Shown: positions 1 through 9,196, numbered from the stretch's first letter. The stretch is 64,000 nt of DNA from Sphingobium sp. 15-1 (GCF_013375535.1 NZ_JABXJG010000001.1:3266001-3330000), one strand, 5' to 3'. The notes: a model not told the origin generated them from the sequence alone. A program made the numbers and translations.

Positions 1-23
1 GGCTATTAGTCACTCGAACGGCA

Positions 24-53
24 GGACTGGGCTCCTGCCTTCGCAGGAGCACG
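24..53. repeat. Family A palindromic repeat, right arm only
   Basis: The unit reads inward from CGTGCTCCTGCGAAGGCAGG and folds as a hairpin with CTCCTGC/GCAGGAG arms. Only the right arm lies in the window. The left arm of the usual facing pair would be before base 1. It sits directly after the stop of the minus-strand acetyltransferase. Confidence 0.85.
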
Positions 54-584
54 TCATGACTGCGTTTTAAGGAGCACCGCCGGATTAGCCCAATGATAGC
101 GCTGTTCCGGCAGGATGCGGCCATCGGGACTGGCCTTTTCCGTATTTTCCACGACCAGTCCGCCGCGATGCGCGTAGAAGCCCCGCGCCGCATGATTGTC
201 GGTATAGCACCAGAGATAAAGGCCGCTTTCCGGAAACTTCTCCAGCGACCAGCGCGCCGCCTCGGCCAAGAGCGCGCTGCCCAACCCCTTGCCCTTGGCG
301 GCGGGCAAGGCGTGGAGATTGTCGACCAGCGTGCCCCAGCGCGGATGATCGGCGCCGATCAGGCAGGTGAAGCCGATCGGCTGCCCCTCCCTTTTCGCGA
401 TGATGATCCGCTGCGTAGGTGAAGGCTCCGCCAGCCGCTGCGTCCAGTGGTCCAGCCGCTCCGCCTCTATCCCGCTCGCGAGATAGGCGGGGTCCATCAA
501 ATGGGCATAGGCGCTGCGCCAGCTTTCCGCATGGATGGCGGCGATCAGCGGGGCGTCCTTCGGGGTGGCGTCGTGAAAGTCCAT
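54..584 (-). CDS. GNAT family N-acetyltransferase
   Basis: Predicted cytosolic acetyltransferase of about 176 residues that moves an acetyl group from acetyl-CoA to an unknown amine. The GNAT fold is supported by the central strand (IGFTCLIG), the acetyl-CoA loop region (AAKGKGLGSALLAEAARW) and the C-terminal YTDNHAARGFYAHRGG segment, typical of motif B. The frame stays open upstream, but the ATG at 584 fits the usual N-terminus (MDFHDATPKDAPLIAAIHAESW), so I start there; an ATG at 620 is possible. It stands alone, divergent from the yggT operon. The substrate cannot be told from sequence. Confidence 0.85.
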   Translation of the reverse strand: MDFHDATPKDAPLIAAIHAESWRSAYAHLMDPAYLASGIEAERLDHWTQRLAEPSPTQRIIIAKREGQPIGFTCLIGADHPRWGTLVDNLHALPAAKGKGLGSALLAEAARWSLEKFPESGLYLWCYTDNHAARGFYAHRGGLVVENTEKASPDGRILPEQRYHWANPAVLLKTQS

Positions 585-725
585 GCCATGGCGGTATAGC
601 GGCGGCTCCCTGGAATCCATGCCGCTGGCAGAATAAGCCCTGCATTTGGTGGAATAATCCGCTTGGATGCTTGTGGCGCGGGCGTCCCCTCGGCTAGAGC
701 AATGGCCTGTCAATTCGGAGATCGC

Positions 726-1016
726 ATGGCCTACGCCCTCTATCAGATCATCGTCATCCTGCTCGATGTGCTGTGGTGGATCATCATCATTCAGGCCATT
801 ATGAGTTGGCTGATCGCCTTCAATGTCGTCAATCTTTCCAATGACTTCGTGCGTACGGTGATGGTCGCGCTGGATCGGATGACGGCGCCGATCTACAATC
901 CGATCCGCCGGGTGCTGCCCGATCTGGGCGCGCTCGACCTGTCGCCCATGGTCGTGCTGCTGGGCATTCTCATCATCCGTCAGGCCATATTGCCGCCGCT
1001 CTTCGGGCTGGTGTGA
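726..1016 (+). CDS. YggT family membrane protein
   Basis: Small inner-membrane protein of 96 residues with two hydrophobic segments (about residues 5-28 and 72-92) around a short polar stretch containing the family-typical IYNPIRRVLPDLGALDLSP. The YggT family is widespread; roles in osmotic tolerance and cell division have been proposed, but no biochemical activity is settled. I chose the ATG at 726 because the frame upstream of it is not membrane-like. Its stop overlaps the GTG start of the DUF167 gene by 4 bp, making it the first gene of a five-gene operon ending with marC. Confidence 0.9.
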   Translation: MAYALYQIIVILLDVLWWIIIIQAIMSWLIAFNVVNLSNDFVRTVMVALDRMTAPIYNPIRRVLPDLGALDLSPMVVLLGILIIRQAILPPLFGLV

Positions 1017-1342
1017 CGGTCTTCTGGCCGGATGGCGATGATCTGCTGCTGAGCATCCGGTTGACGCCGGGCGCGACGAAGGAGCAGATTGGCGGCGTCT
1101 GGACGGACGAAAAGGGCGTAGAATGGCTGAGCGCCCGCGTCCGCGCCGTGCCGGAAAAGGGAAAGGCCAATGCCGCGCTGATCGCCCTGCTGGCCAAGCG
1201 GCTGGATTGGCCGCGCAGCGCGATTTCGCTGGAATCGGGCGACACCAACCGGCTAAAGCGGCTGCGGATCAAGGGAGGCGGTGAAGCGTTGGCCAGTCGC
1301 CGGCTCTCCGCCATTATCGAAGAACAGGGTGAACCATCATGA
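1013..1342 (+). CDS. DUF167 (YggU) family protein
   Basis: Cytosolic protein of 109 residues of the DUF167/UPF0235 family, known structurally as a small alpha/beta fold with no assigned reaction. The family core is visible: [18 protein letters not shown] near the N-terminus, then [22 protein letters not shown] and the final strand region. It starts at a GTG within the yggT stop (GTGTGA), so translation is probably coupled. The yggT-yggU pairing is conserved across Proteobacteria. It overlaps folD by 4 bp (ATGA). Confidence 0.9.
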   Translation: MTVFWPDGDDLLLSIRLTPGATKEQIGGVWTDEKGVEWLSARVRAVPEKGKANAALIALLAKRLDWPRSAISLESGDTNRLKRLRIKGGGEALASRRLSAIIEEQGEPS

Positions 1343-2232
1343 CCATCGGCAAGATCATTGACGGCAAGGCGTTTGCCGAAACGCTCCGCGGCAAGGTCGG
1401 GGAGGGGGTCACCGCTTTCGTCGCGAAGACGGGGCGCAAGCCGGGGCTGGCCGTGGTGCTGGTGGGCGAAGACCCGGCCAGTTCTGTCTATGTCCGCAAC
1501 AAGGGCAAGATGACCGTAGCCGTCGGCATGGAGAGCATGGAGTTCAAGCTGCCCGCCTCCATAGGCGAGGAAGAGCTGCTCGATCTGGTCGAGGAGCTGA
1601 ACGCCGACGAGCGGGTCGACGGCATCCTCGTCCAGTTGCCGCTGCCCGCGCATATCAATGAAGCCTCGGTGATCGGCGCGATCGATCCGGCCAAGGATGT
1701 CGACGGCTTCCACGTCGTCAATTCGGGCCTGCTGGCGACGGGGCAGGAGGCGTTGGTCCCCTGCACGCCGCTGGGCTGCATCATGCTGCTGAAGGATGAG
1801 CTGGGCGATCTGTCCGGCATGGAGGCGGTCGTTGTCGGTCGCTCCAACATCGTCGGTAAGCCGATGGCGCAATTGCTGCTGGCGGAAAATTGCACCGTGA
1901 CCATCGCGCATAGCCGCACCCGCGATCTGGCCTCGGTCGTGCACCGCGCCGACATCGTGGTCGCGGCGGTGGGCCGGGCCGAGATGGTGAAGGGCGAATG
2001 GATCAAGCCCGGCGCGACCGTGATCGACGTCGGCATCAACCGCGTCACCGATACGGAGGACGGCAAGAGCCGCATCGTAGGCGACGTCGCCACGGCGGAG
2101 GCGCTGGCCCATGTCCGCGCCATCACCCCGGTTCCGGGCGGGGTCGGGCCGATGACCATCGCCGTGCTGCTGCGCAATACGCTGGTGGCGGCGCATGCGC
2201 GGGCCGGGCTGGCGAAACCGGAGGGGCTGTGA
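1339..2232 (+). CDS. folD: Bifunctional methylenetetrahydrofolate dehydrogenase/cyclohydrolase
   Basis: Converts 5,10-methylene-THF to 5,10-methenyl-THF with NADP+, then to 10-formyl-THF, supplying one-carbon units for purines and formyl-Met. The 297 residues match the usual length. Visible are the substrate-site YVRNKGKM containing the catalytic Lys (about residue 55), [18 protein letters not shown], the cofactor loop [14 protein letters not shown] and the C-terminal [18 protein letters not shown]. It lies in the yggT-marC operon with 4-bp overlaps at both ends. Confidence 0.98.
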   Translation: MTIGKIIDGKAFAETLRGKVGEGVTAFVAKTGRKPGLAVVLVGEDPASSVYVRNKGKMTVAVGMESMEFKLPASIGEEELLDLVEELNADERVDGILVQLPLPAHINEASVIGAIDPAKDVDGFHVVNSGLLATGQEALVPCTPLGCIMLLKDELGDLSGMEAVVVGRSNIVGKPMAQLLLAENCTVTIAHSRTRDLASVVHRADIVVAAVGRAEMVKGEWIKPGATVIDVGINRVTDTEDGKSRIVGDVATAEALAHVRAITPVPGGVGPMTIAVLLRNTLVAAHARAGLAKPEGL

Positions 2233-2891
2233 AGGCGCGCTCCGCGTTTCTTGTCCTGACTCTTCTGGCCTTGGCGGGCGCGCGCCCGCCGATGCGCTAT
2301 CAGCCTGATCCGAGTTCCGTCTTCGCCGCCGAACTGGCCTTCAACCGGCTGGCGCAGCAAAAGGGGCAATGGACTGCGTTCCGCGAGACGGCGGCGGACG
2401 AGGCGGTGATGTTCACGCCGCAGCGGGTGCTGGCGAAGCAGTGGCTGAAGGGCCGCGCCGATCCGCCCGCTTCGGTGAGCTGGACGCCGTCGGCCATCAT
2501 CGTGTCCTGCGACGGCAATCTGGCCGCCAGCACCGGCAACTGGAAGCGGCCGGACGGGTCGGTCGGCTATTTCACCACGCTCTGGCAGCGCGACAAGAAG
2601 GGCGACTGGAAGTGGATACTGGACCATGGCGACAAACTCGCCGTCGCCCGTGACGCGCCGGAATTCCTGACCGGCAAGGTCGCGACCTGCAAGCGGCGCG
2701 GTCCTGGCGGGGAGGAGGCTCCGCCGCGCGGTAAACCCGGCAAGGGCGAAACGCCGCCCATGCCCAGGGATGAAAGCCTGACCTGGAGCGCCGACGTCGC
2801 GACCGACGGCAGCCGCCGCGTGACCGTGCGCATGTGGAACGGTTCGGATTACGAGACCGTGATCGATGACAAGGTGGCGGCGGGCGGATGA
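2229..2891 (+). CDS. Exported NTF2-like protein
   Basis: Predicted exported protein of 220 residues. An N-terminal hydrophobic segment ([19 protein letters not shown]) looks like a signal peptide, followed by a domain resembling SnoaL/DUF4440 NTF2-like folds (about residues 30-145, with the typical GNWKRPDG and [19 protein letters not shown] segments). A Pro/Gly/Lys-rich linker then leads to a small C-terminal domain. These folds bind small ligands or act as enzymes; no catalytic residues can be assigned. The GTG at 2229 overlaps the folD stop by 4 bp and gives the signal peptide, so I prefer it. The next gene overlaps by 4 bp. Confidence 0.8.
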   Translation: MKARSAFLVLTLLALAGARPPMRYQPDPSSVFAAELAFNRLAQQKGQWTAFRETAADEAVMFTPQRVLAKQWLKGRADPPASVSWTPSAIIVSCDGNLAASTGNWKRPDGSVGYFTTLWQRDKKGDWKWILDHGDKLAVARDAPEFLTGKVATCKRRGPGGEEAPPRGKPGKGETPPMPRDESLTWSADVATDGSRRVTVRMWNGSDYETVIDDKVAAGG

Positions 2892-3505
2892 CGGAACTGT
2901 TCATCTCCGCCTTCGTCACCCTGTTCGTGGTGATCGATCCGCCCGGTTGCGCGCCGATCTATGCCAGCCTCACCACCGGCGCGAGCCACGCGCAGCGTCG
3001 CAGCATGGCGATCCGCGCCGTGGGGATCGCGGCGGGCATCCTCCTGCTGTTCGCGCTCTGGGGCAAGCAGTTGCTGGGCGTGCTGGGGATCGAACTGGAC
3101 AGCTTCCGCATCGCGGGCGGCATCATGCTGTTCATCATCGCCATGGACATGGTGTTCGAAAAGCGCACCCAGCGGCGTGAGGACCGGGCGCAGAAGATCG
3201 CGGAAACGCCAGAGGTCGAAGATGTGTCGGTCTTTCCCATGGCGATGCCGATGATCGCTGGGCCGGGATCGATCGCCACGGTCATGCTGCTGATGTCGCG
3301 CGCGGAGGGGATCAGCGAGCGGCTGGTCGTGATCGGCGCGGTGGTGGTGACGCTGGTGCTGATGCTGGGGTCGCTGCTGGCGGCCGGGCCGATCATGGCG
3401 CTGCTGGGCGCCAAGATCGAGGCGGTGATCACCCGGCTGCTGGGTGTATTGCTGGCTGCGCTGGCCGCGCAGTTCGTGATCGACGGGCTGAAGGCGAGTT
3501 TTTAG
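2888..3505 (+). CDS. marC: MarC family integral membrane protein
   Basis: Six-helix inner-membrane protein of 205 residues of the MarC/UPF0056 family. Conserved features are FVTLFVVIDPPGCAPIY near the N-terminus, the GGIMLFIIAMDMVF helix, and the FPMAMPMIAGPGSIATVMLL segment after the cytosolic loop. The family was once linked to multiple antibiotic resistance in E. coli, but that was not supported later, so the transport role is unknown. It ends the five-gene operon and faces ompA, with a paired repeat between them. Confidence 0.92.
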   Translation: MTELFISAFVTLFVVIDPPGCAPIYASLTTGASHAQRRSMAIRAVGIAAGILLLFALWGKQLLGVLGIELDSFRIAGGIMLFIIAMDMVFEKRTQRREDRAQKIAETPEVEDVSVFPMAMPMIAGPGSIATVMLLMSRAEGISERLVVIGAVVVTLVLMLGSLLAAGPIMALLGAKIEAVITRLLGVLLAALAAQFVIDGLKASF

Positions 3506-3558
3506 GCTGGGTTGGCCGCTTTGGGTGGAGGGCGGACAGTCGCTTTCCTGGAATACAC

Positions 3559-3645
3559 CGTGCTCCTGCGAAGGCAGGAGCCCAGTTCCTTTGTCGCGGT
3601 GATTCACTGAGGGGGGAACTGGGTTCCTGCCTTCGCAGGAACACG
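3559..3645. repeat. Family A facing palindrome pair
   Basis: Left arm 3559-3588 and right arm 3616-3645 are inverted copies, both with the outer CGTG(T) head and an inner (T/C)TCCTGC stem. The pair fills the convergent junction between marC and the ompA-like gene and may act as a bidirectional transcription end. Confidence 0.9.
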
Positions 3646-3680
3646 GCGCGCCTCATGTCCGTCCTTTGCCAATTTCCGCC

Positions 3681-4361
3681 TCAGCTCCGCACGTCCTGTT
3701 CCGTCACCGGAGCGATCTTGATTTCGACCCGGCGGTTCGACGCCTTGCCTTCCGCCGTCGCGTTGGAGGCGATCGGCTGGGTCTCGCCAAAGCCGCGCGT
3801 CGCGATACGGGCCGACTGAACGCCATGGCTCGTCAGATAATCGCCCACAGCCTGAGCGCGCCGTTCCGACAGGCTCTGGTTATAGGCGTCCGTGCCGTCG
3901 CTGTCGGTGTGGCCGTACACGTCGATATAGGTCTTGGGATATTGCGCCAGCACAGAGGACACATCGTTCAGCGTCGGCTGGAACTGCGGCTGCACGGCGG
4001 AGCTGTCGGTGGCGAAGGTGATGCCCGACGGCATGCGCAGCACCAGATTGTCGCCATCGCGGATCACGTCCACGCCGCTGCCGGCGGTTTCTTCCCGCAA
4101 TTTCTTTTCCTGCGCGTCCATATAGGCGCCGATGCCCGCGCCCGCGACCGCGCCGATGCCCGCGCCCAATATCTTTTCGGTGCGGTCATGCCGCCCACCG
4201 ACCAGATCGCCCAGCAGATAGCCGCCCAGCGCGCCGCCGATGCCGCCGATCGCGGCCTTGGAAATGGTGCGGTTGCCGGTGTTGGGATCGGTGGTGCAGG
4301 CGGTGGTGGCCAGCATGGCGGCCAGGCTGGCCGCGCCGATGATGCGATGAAAATTCCGCAT
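3681..4361 (-). CDS. OmpA family outer-membrane lipoprotein
   Basis: Peptidoglycan-associated outer-membrane lipoprotein of 226 residues. It has a signal peptide with a lipobox-like LATTAC at about residue 21, a glycine-zipper region (residues 38-80: GGIGGALGGYLLGDL, GAGIGAVAGAGIGAYMD) and a C-terminal OmpA-like domain (about 115-220). The latter contains YIDVYGHTDSDGTDAYNQ and LSERRAQAVGDYL, where Asp and Arg of this family bind diaminopimelate. It probably tethers the outer membrane to the wall. The ATG at 4361 is chosen because the signal peptide begins there. Transcribed alone, convergent with marC. Confidence 0.93.
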   Translation of the reverse strand: MRNFHRIIGAASLAAMLATTACTTDPNTGNRTISKAAIGGIGGALGGYLLGDLVGGRHDRTEKILGAGIGAVAGAGIGAYMDAQEKKLREETAGSGVDVIRDGDNLVLRMPSGITFATDSSAVQPQFQPTLNDVSSVLAQYPKTYIDVYGHTDSDGTDAYNQSLSERRAQAVGDYLTSHGVQSARIATRGFGETQPIASNATAEGKASNRRVEIKIAPVTEQDVRS

Positions 4362-4515
4362 GGATTTCAATTCCCTTTTTTTGTGCGTCCGACGAGCGAC
4401 GGATGCATCCCCAATGGTCGAGACGGAGCATTTGTTCCACAAGCGAACTGAACTGCGGCTGATGGAACGGTTGTGAAATTGTAAGAATCAAGGTTATAGG
4501 TGGCCCTTGACCGCC

Positions 4516-5832
4516 ATGGCCAATATCCCCCCGCACGCTCCGACGCCCTTTCCCTGGGTCGACCTCGTCATCATTCTGGCGCTTGTCGCGCTGAATGGCG
4601 TTTTCGCCATGTCGGAACTGGCTATCGTGTCCGCCCGCAAGCCGCGCCTTCAGGCGATGGAGAAAGCGGGACGGCGCGGCGCGCGCTCCGCCCTCGCGGC
4701 GCAGGCCGATCCGGGCAAGTTCCTCTCCACCGTTCAGATCGGCATCACGCTGATCGGCATTGTCGCGGGCGCCTATTCGGGCTCCAGCCTGGGCGGACCG
4801 ACGGGCGAGCGGTTGCAGGTGCTGGGCCTGTCGGCCAATGTCTCGGAAAATATCGGCTTCGCGCTGGTGATCGGGCTCACCACCTATGCCTCGCTGATTA
4901 TCGGTGAGCTGGTGCCCAAGCAGTTCGCCCTGCGCGCGCCGGAACCGATTGCCGTGGTGATGGCGGCGCCGATGCTGTGGCTCGCGCGGATCACCGCTCC
5001 CATCGTCTGGCTGCTGGACAGGTCGAGCGCGCTGATCTTCCGCCTGCTCAGAATGACCCGCGAATCGGAACATCATGTGACGGCGGAGGAACTGCATCTG
5101 ATCGTGGCCGAAGCGAGCAAGTCCGGCGTGATCGAGGAAAGCGAGCGCGCCATCATTTCCGGCGTCGTGCGTCTGGCCGACCGCCCGGTGCGCGAGGTGA
5201 TGACGCAGCGCATGGATGTCGACTGGATCGACATCCACGCCGATGAGGCTGCGATTCGCGCCAAGCTGCTCGATACGCCGCACACACGACTGCCGGTGGG
5301 GCGGGGCACGGTGGAGGACATCATTGGCGTCGTGCAGGCGCGCGACATCATGACGGCGCTGTTCCGGGGCGAAGGGCTGAACCTGGAAACGCTGATGCGC
5401 AAGGTGGAGATCGTGCCCGATCAGGTCGACGCCATGGACGCTCTTGAAGTGCTGCGCCGCGCCGAGGTGCCGATGGTCATGGTGCATGACGAATATGGGC
5501 ATTTCGAAGGGATTGCGACGCCCGCCGACCTGCTGTCCGCCATTGCCGGCCATTTCGTGTCCGATCTGGGCAGCGAGGATGAACCCGATCTGGTCGAGCG
5601 AGAGGATGGCAGCCTTTTGGTGTCGGGCCAGATGGCGGTCGATCTGCTGGCCGAGCGGATTGGCATCGACCTGCCGGATGATCGGGATTATGCGACGGTC
5701 GCGGGCCATGCGCTGTGGCTGCTCAAGCGCTTGCCCGAAGTGGGCGATTTCATCGACGATCAGGGCTGGCGATTCGAGATTGTGGATATGGACGGGCGCA
5801 AGATCGACAAGCTGCTGATCGCGGCGCGTTAG
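4516..5832 (+). CDS. CorC/CNNM-type hemolysin family protein with CBS domains
   Basis: Inner-membrane protein of 438 residues: an N-terminal CNNM/DUF21 domain with about four membrane segments (residues 10-190), a pair of CBS domains (about 210-330) and a C-terminal CorC_HlyC domain (about 345-435). CNNM/CorC relatives export Mg2+; some older members were named hemolysins. The serine-rich helix LNGVFAMSELAIVSARKPRL is typical. A TTG at 4507 is in frame, but the ATG at 4516 is the more usual start. It is followed 2 bp later by a P-loop kinase gene and is probably cotranscribed with it. Confidence 0.9.
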   Translation: MANIPPHAPTPFPWVDLVIILALVALNGVFAMSELAIVSARKPRLQAMEKAGRRGARSALAAQADPGKFLSTVQIGITLIGIVAGAYSGSSLGGPTGERLQVLGLSANVSENIGFALVIGLTTYASLIIGELVPKQFALRAPEPIAVVMAAPMLWLARITAPIVWLLDRSSALIFRLLRMTRESEHHVTAEELHLIVAEASKSGVIEESERAIISGVVRLADRPVREVMTQRMDVDWIDIHADEAAIRAKLLDTPHTRLPVGRGTVEDIIGVVQARDIMTALFRGEGLNLETLMRKVEIVPDQVDAMDALEVLRRAEVPMVMVHDEYGHFEGIATPADLLSAIAGHFVSDLGSEDEPDLVEREDGSLLVSGQMAVDLLAERIGIDLPDDRDYATVAGHALWLLKRLPEVGDFIDDQGWRFEIVDMDGRKIDKLLIAAR

Positions 5833-5834
5833 CG

Positions 5835-6632
5835 ATGGCGGGGCAAGCGCTCGACGCGGTCGATGGACTGGTGCGGCGGGCGCTGGCGCGGCATGGCGAC
5901 CGGCTGCTGGTGATCGGGTTGTGCGGGGCGCAGGGCAGCGGCAAGTCGACCCTCGCGGCGGGATTGCGGCAGCGGCTGGAAAGCGACGGGGTTCCGGCGG
6001 CGATTCTCTCCATCGACGATCTGTACCGCACCCGGGCGGAGCGGGAGGCCTTGGCGCGCTCGGTCCATCCGCTGCTGCGCACGCGTGGCGTGCCGGGGAC
6101 GCATGACGTGGCGCTGGGGCTGCGGGTGATCGATGCGTTGGAACGGGGCGAGGCGGCCCTGTTGCCGCGCTTCGACAAGGCGTCGGACGATTGCTTGCCT
6201 GAGGCGCGATGGGAAAGGGCGGCGGCGGGCACGCGGCTGTTGCTGCTGGAGGGCTGGTGCGTCGGCGCGTTGCCGCAGGAGGCGGCGGCCTTGGCGGAGC
6301 CGGTCAATGCGCTGGAGCGGGAGGAGGATGCGGACGGCGTCTGGCGCGCTTTCGTGAATCGGGCGCTGGCGGGGGATTATCAGGCGCTGTTCGCGCGGCT
6401 GGACCGGCTGGTGCTGCTGGCCGCGCCGGGCTTCGAGATCGTCCAGCGCTGGCGGACGCAGCAGGAGCATGATCTGCGCAAGGTGACGGCGGGCGGCATG
6501 TCGGATGCCGAGGTGGCGCGCTTCATCCAGCATTATGAGCGGCTGACCCGGCATATTCTGGAGGAGATGCCGGAACGCGCCGACCTGACGATCGCGCTGG
6601 ATGAGGCGCGTCGGGTGATTGGGATGCGGTGA
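5835..6632 (+). CDS. P-loop kinase (glycerate kinase-like, COG4240 type)
   Basis: Predicted cytosolic ATP-dependent kinase of 265 residues. A Walker A motif (GAQGSGKST, about residues 30-38) is followed by SIDDLYRTRAER and, further on, HPLLRTRGVPGTHDV, features shared with the plant-type D-glycerate 3-kinase family and with phosphoribulokinase/uridine-kinase folds. The WRTQQEHDLRK segment near the C-terminus is also typical. Glycerate is the likely but unproven substrate. The ATG at 5835 is 2 bp after the CorC stop. The gene is convergent with a GNAT gene across a family B repeat. Confidence 0.82.
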   Translation: MAGQALDAVDGLVRRALARHGDRLLVIGLCGAQGSGKSTLAAGLRQRLESDGVPAAILSIDDLYRTRAEREALARSVHPLLRTRGVPGTHDVALGLRVIDALERGEAALLPRFDKASDDCLPEARWERAAAGTRLLLLEGWCVGALPQEAAALAEPVNALEREEDADGVWRAFVNRALAGDYQALFARLDRLVLLAAPGFEIVQRWRTQQEHDLRKVTAGGMSDAEVARFIQHYERLTRHILEEMPERADLTIALDEARRVIGMR

Positions 6633-6673
6633 GGCGCGGCCCGCTCACTGCTGTTCTCCAACATTGCCACATT

Positions 6674-6765
6674 CGTCACCCCGGACTTGATCCGGGGTTC
6701 CGCTGCCTTTTCCACGCGCATTTTCAAGAGAAAAAGCGGGACCCCGGATCAAGTCCGGGGTGACG
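6674..6765. repeat. Family B facing palindrome pair
   Basis: Left arm about 6674-6703 begins CGTCACCCCGGACTTGATCC; right arm 6735-6765 is its inverted copy. Each arm is a hairpin (CCCCGGA/TCCGGGG). It lies at the convergent junction between the kinase and the second GNAT gene. Confidence 0.9.
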
Positions 6766-6823
6766 AAAAGGGGAAATGTCGGTTTTTCCTGCAAAGCGCC
6801 AGCGCGTCAGGCACGCGTTTCGA

Positions 6824-7438
6824 TCAAGGCGTGAGGCGCTTCACCCAGAATTGCATGGGGTGGCTGGTTTCGGCGTCGTCGCCCACATCCTTCCAGTCGA
6901 ACTGGCCGACCAGCCCCTCGACCGGCGCATAGCCGCGCCCGCGCCAGAAGGGATCGAGCGGCGCATAGCCGGCGGGACGGGCCGGGTGATCCGGCGGCCG
7001 GACGACCGCGCAGAAGCTGGTCATGGCGAAACCCAGTTCCCGCGCCTTGGCCTCGCGTCGGTCGAAAAAGGCGTGGCCAATGCCGCGCCCGCGCCATTCG
7101 GGCAGCAGCACCGATTCGCCAAAATAATAGATTTGGCCGATGTCCATGCCGCATGTCCGGAAAGGAGCGGCGAATTCCGCGGCATGGTCGGTCATAGGAG
7201 CGGCGGTGGCGGCGCCGACCAGCCGGTCGCCAGCATAAGCCCCGGCAATCAGCGCGCCGGGGCTGTTCGCATAGGCGGTGAGATAATCGCGCTCATAGGC
7301 GCGCCCGGCTTCCCCCGATCCGTCATAAAGATAGGGAAAGGCGCGGAAGACCGTGATGCGCAGCTCCGCCAACGCGTCGAGCGCGGCCAGCAAGGCCGCG
7401 CCCGTCAGATCCTCGACCCGAATGGCGTCGCTGGTCAG
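6824..7438 (-). CDS. GNAT family N-acetyltransferase
   Basis: Predicted cytosolic acetyltransferase of about 204 residues. The acetyl-CoA binding segment LLPEWRGRGIGHAFFDRREAKA is clear, and the N-terminal region (LRITVFRAFPYLYDG) matches a subgroup often annotated only as GNAT. No ATG or GTG lies near the expected N-terminus: homologous-looking sequence (TSDAIRVEDLTGAALL) begins after a CTG at 7438, three bases from the cytochrome c stop. A TTG at 7393 would give a shorter 189-residue protein lacking that segment. I give the CTG start with reserve. It is probably cotranscribed with the cytochrome gene. Confidence 0.75.
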   Translation of the reverse strand: MTSDAIRVEDLTGAALLAALDALAELRITVFRAFPYLYDGSGEAGRAYERDYLTAYANSPGALIAGAYAGDRLVGAATAAPMTDHAAEFAAPFRTCGMDIGQIYYFGESVLLPEWRGRGIGHAFFDRREAKARELGFAMTSFCAVVRPPDHPARPAGYAPLDPFWRGRGYAPVEGLVGQFDWKDVGDDAETSHPMQFWVKRLTP

Positions 7439-7441
7439 CGC

Positions 7442-8074
7442 TTACTTGCCAGCGGCGGCGTTGGCGGCAGGAGCCTCGGCCGCATTGGACGCAGCGTTGG
7501 CGCCTTCCGCCGGAGCGGCATTGTCGCCAGCGGCGGCCGGAGCCGCATCGGCGGCGGGCAGCGGCAGGTTCGAACCCTGGGTGTTCAGCCAGGCGATAAG
7601 ATTCGCGCGGTCGGCAGGATTGCCCAGGCCCGCGAAGGTCATCTTGGTGCCCGGCGCGAATTCACGCGGGCTCGTCAGCCAGTGATCCAGCGCCTCGAAG
7701 GTCCAGTTCCCGCCCTTGCTCTTGAGCGCGTCGGAGAAAGCGAAGCCGCCCTTGCCCTGGCCAACTGGTTCCCCGACCGTGGCAAAGAGATTCGGGCCGA
7801 TGCCGTTGGCGCCGCCCTGATTGACGGTGTGGCAGGCCGCGCACTTGGCGAACACCTTCTCACCCGCCGCGACGTCCGCGCTGGCGAGCAGGGTGTTGAG
7901 GCCGGGACCGGCGGCAGCGCCACCCGCGCCTTCCGCCTCGACGCCTTCGATGGCGTAGCCCATTTTCTCGGGCCGTTCTTCATGGAAGAATTTGGAGCTG
8001 ACGATGGCACCGCCCAGTGCGATGATGCCCGCGAACAAAGCCCAACCGGCAGCGGTGTTGAAACGATCGCCCAT
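7442..8074 (-). CDS. Membrane-anchored c-type cytochrome
   Basis: Electron carrier of 210 residues held in the inner membrane by an uncleaved N-terminal helix (about residues 9-26), with a class I cytochrome c domain in the periplasm. CAACH at residues 78-82 binds heme and Met146 (GTKMTFAG) is the likely sixth ligand; the fold resembles alphaproteobacterial CycM/cytochrome c552, which links the bc1 complex and oxidase. The C-terminus (after about 170) is a low-complexity Ala-rich tail. The start ATG at 8074 gives a proper anchor helix. Transcribed with the GNAT gene downstream. Confidence 0.93.
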   Translation of the reverse strand: MGDRFNTAAGWALFAGIIALGGAIVSSKFFHEERPEKMGYAIEGVEAEGAGGAAAGPGLNTLLASADVAAGEKVFAKCAACHTVNQGGANGIGPNLFATVGEPVGQGKGGFAFSDALKSKGGNWTFEALDHWLTSPREFAPGTKMTFAGLGNPADRANLIAWLNTQGSNLPLPAADAAPAAAGDNAAPAEGANAASNAAEAPAANAAAGK

Positions 8075-8261
8075 TCGCTCGAATTCCCCTGGATTTCTGT
8101 TCTGGCCGCTTGTGTCGCGTCCCCTCTAGCGCGCTGCCATAATGGCGCAAGTGCGAACGTGCAAGCCGGGTTGAACGGGTTCGCGCACGCTTTTTCATGG
8201 CTTTGCGTCCCGACAGGATGCTTGCGCGGGCACGGTGAAGTGAATAAGCGCGCTAACGCCG

Positions 8262-9152
8262 ATGGAAAACTATCCCGCCCCCGCCCGCGATCTGGTCGCG
8301 GATCTTGCCGCAAAGGCCGCCGTCGATCCCGCGCGCGCCGTCGCCTTCCAGGGCGCGCCGGGCGCCAATTCGCACCTTGCCGCGCTGGATTACGCGCCCG
8401 ATTGCGTGCCCTTGCCCTGCTTCGCGTTCGAGGATGCGATCGACGCGGTGCGGGAAGGGCGCGCTGCGCGGGCGATCATCCCGATCGAGAACAGCCTGCA
8501 CGGGCGCGTGGCCGACATGCATTTCCTGCTGCCCGAATCCGGGCTGCACATTGTCGACGAATATTTCCTGCGCATCCGGCACTGCCTGATGGCCGCCGAC
8601 ACCGCGCCGGTGACGAGCGCGGTCAGCCATCCGCAGGCGCTGGGCCAGTGCCGCCATTATCTGCGCGAGCGGGGCATCCAGCCGGTTTCCTATGCCGATA
8701 CGGCGGGCGCGGCGGCGCTGGTCGCGGAAACCAAAGTGCCCGGCGAAGGCGCGATCGCGCCCTATCTGGCGGCGGAACTCTATGGCCTGCGCCTGGTGGC
8801 GGAGAATATCGAGGATAGCGACGACAATATGACGCGCTTCCTGGTGCTGTCCCGCGAGCCGAAGATGCCGCTGGCGGGCGTGGGCCCGGTGATGACGACC
8901 TTCCTGTTCGAAGTGAAGAATATCCCGGCCGCGCTCTACAAGGCGATGGGCGGTTTTGCGACCAACGGCGTCAACATGACCAAGCTGGAAAGCTATCAGC
9001 GCGGCGCCAGCTTCGCCGCGACGGAATTCTACTGCGACATAGAGGGGATGCCGGGCGATCCGGCCATCGACCGGGCGCTGGCGGAGCTGGAATTCCACAC
9101 CAAATGGGTGCGGATACTCGGCAGCTACCGGCAGGCGCGGCCGCGCACCTGA
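8262..9152 (+). CDS. pheA: Prephenate dehydratase
   Basis: Decarboxylates and dehydrates prephenate to phenylpyruvate, the committed step to phenylalanine. The 296 residues comprise the catalytic domain (about 20-200; AFQGAPGANSHLAA, PIENSLHGRVADMH, the TAGAAALVAE segment) and a C-terminal ACT domain (about 210-285) whose NGVNMTKLES segment is the usual Phe-binding site for feedback inhibition. There is no chorismate mutase domain, so this is the monofunctional type. It is divergent from the cytochrome c gene. Confidence 0.95.
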   Translation: MENYPAPARDLVADLAAKAAVDPARAVAFQGAPGANSHLAALDYAPDCVPLPCFAFEDAIDAVREGRAARAIIPIENSLHGRVADMHFLLPESGLHIVDEYFLRIRHCLMAADTAPVTSAVSHPQALGQCRHYLRERGIQPVSYADTAGAAALVAETKVPGEGAIAPYLAAELYGLRLVAENIEDSDDNMTRFLVLSREPKMPLAGVGPVMTTFLFEVKNIPAALYKAMGGFATNGVNMTKLESYQRGASFAATEFYCDIEGMPGDPAIDRALAELEFHTKWVRILGSYRQARPRT

Positions 9153-9196
9153 AAGCCGCGGGTGACGGCGGGCTCCGGACTGCCTATGGTCGCACC

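Noticed and set aside
6776..8818. A 680-codon plus-strand frame over the acetyltransferase and cytochrome genes
   Set aside because: It runs across two well-supported minus-strand genes and into pheA in the wrong frame.
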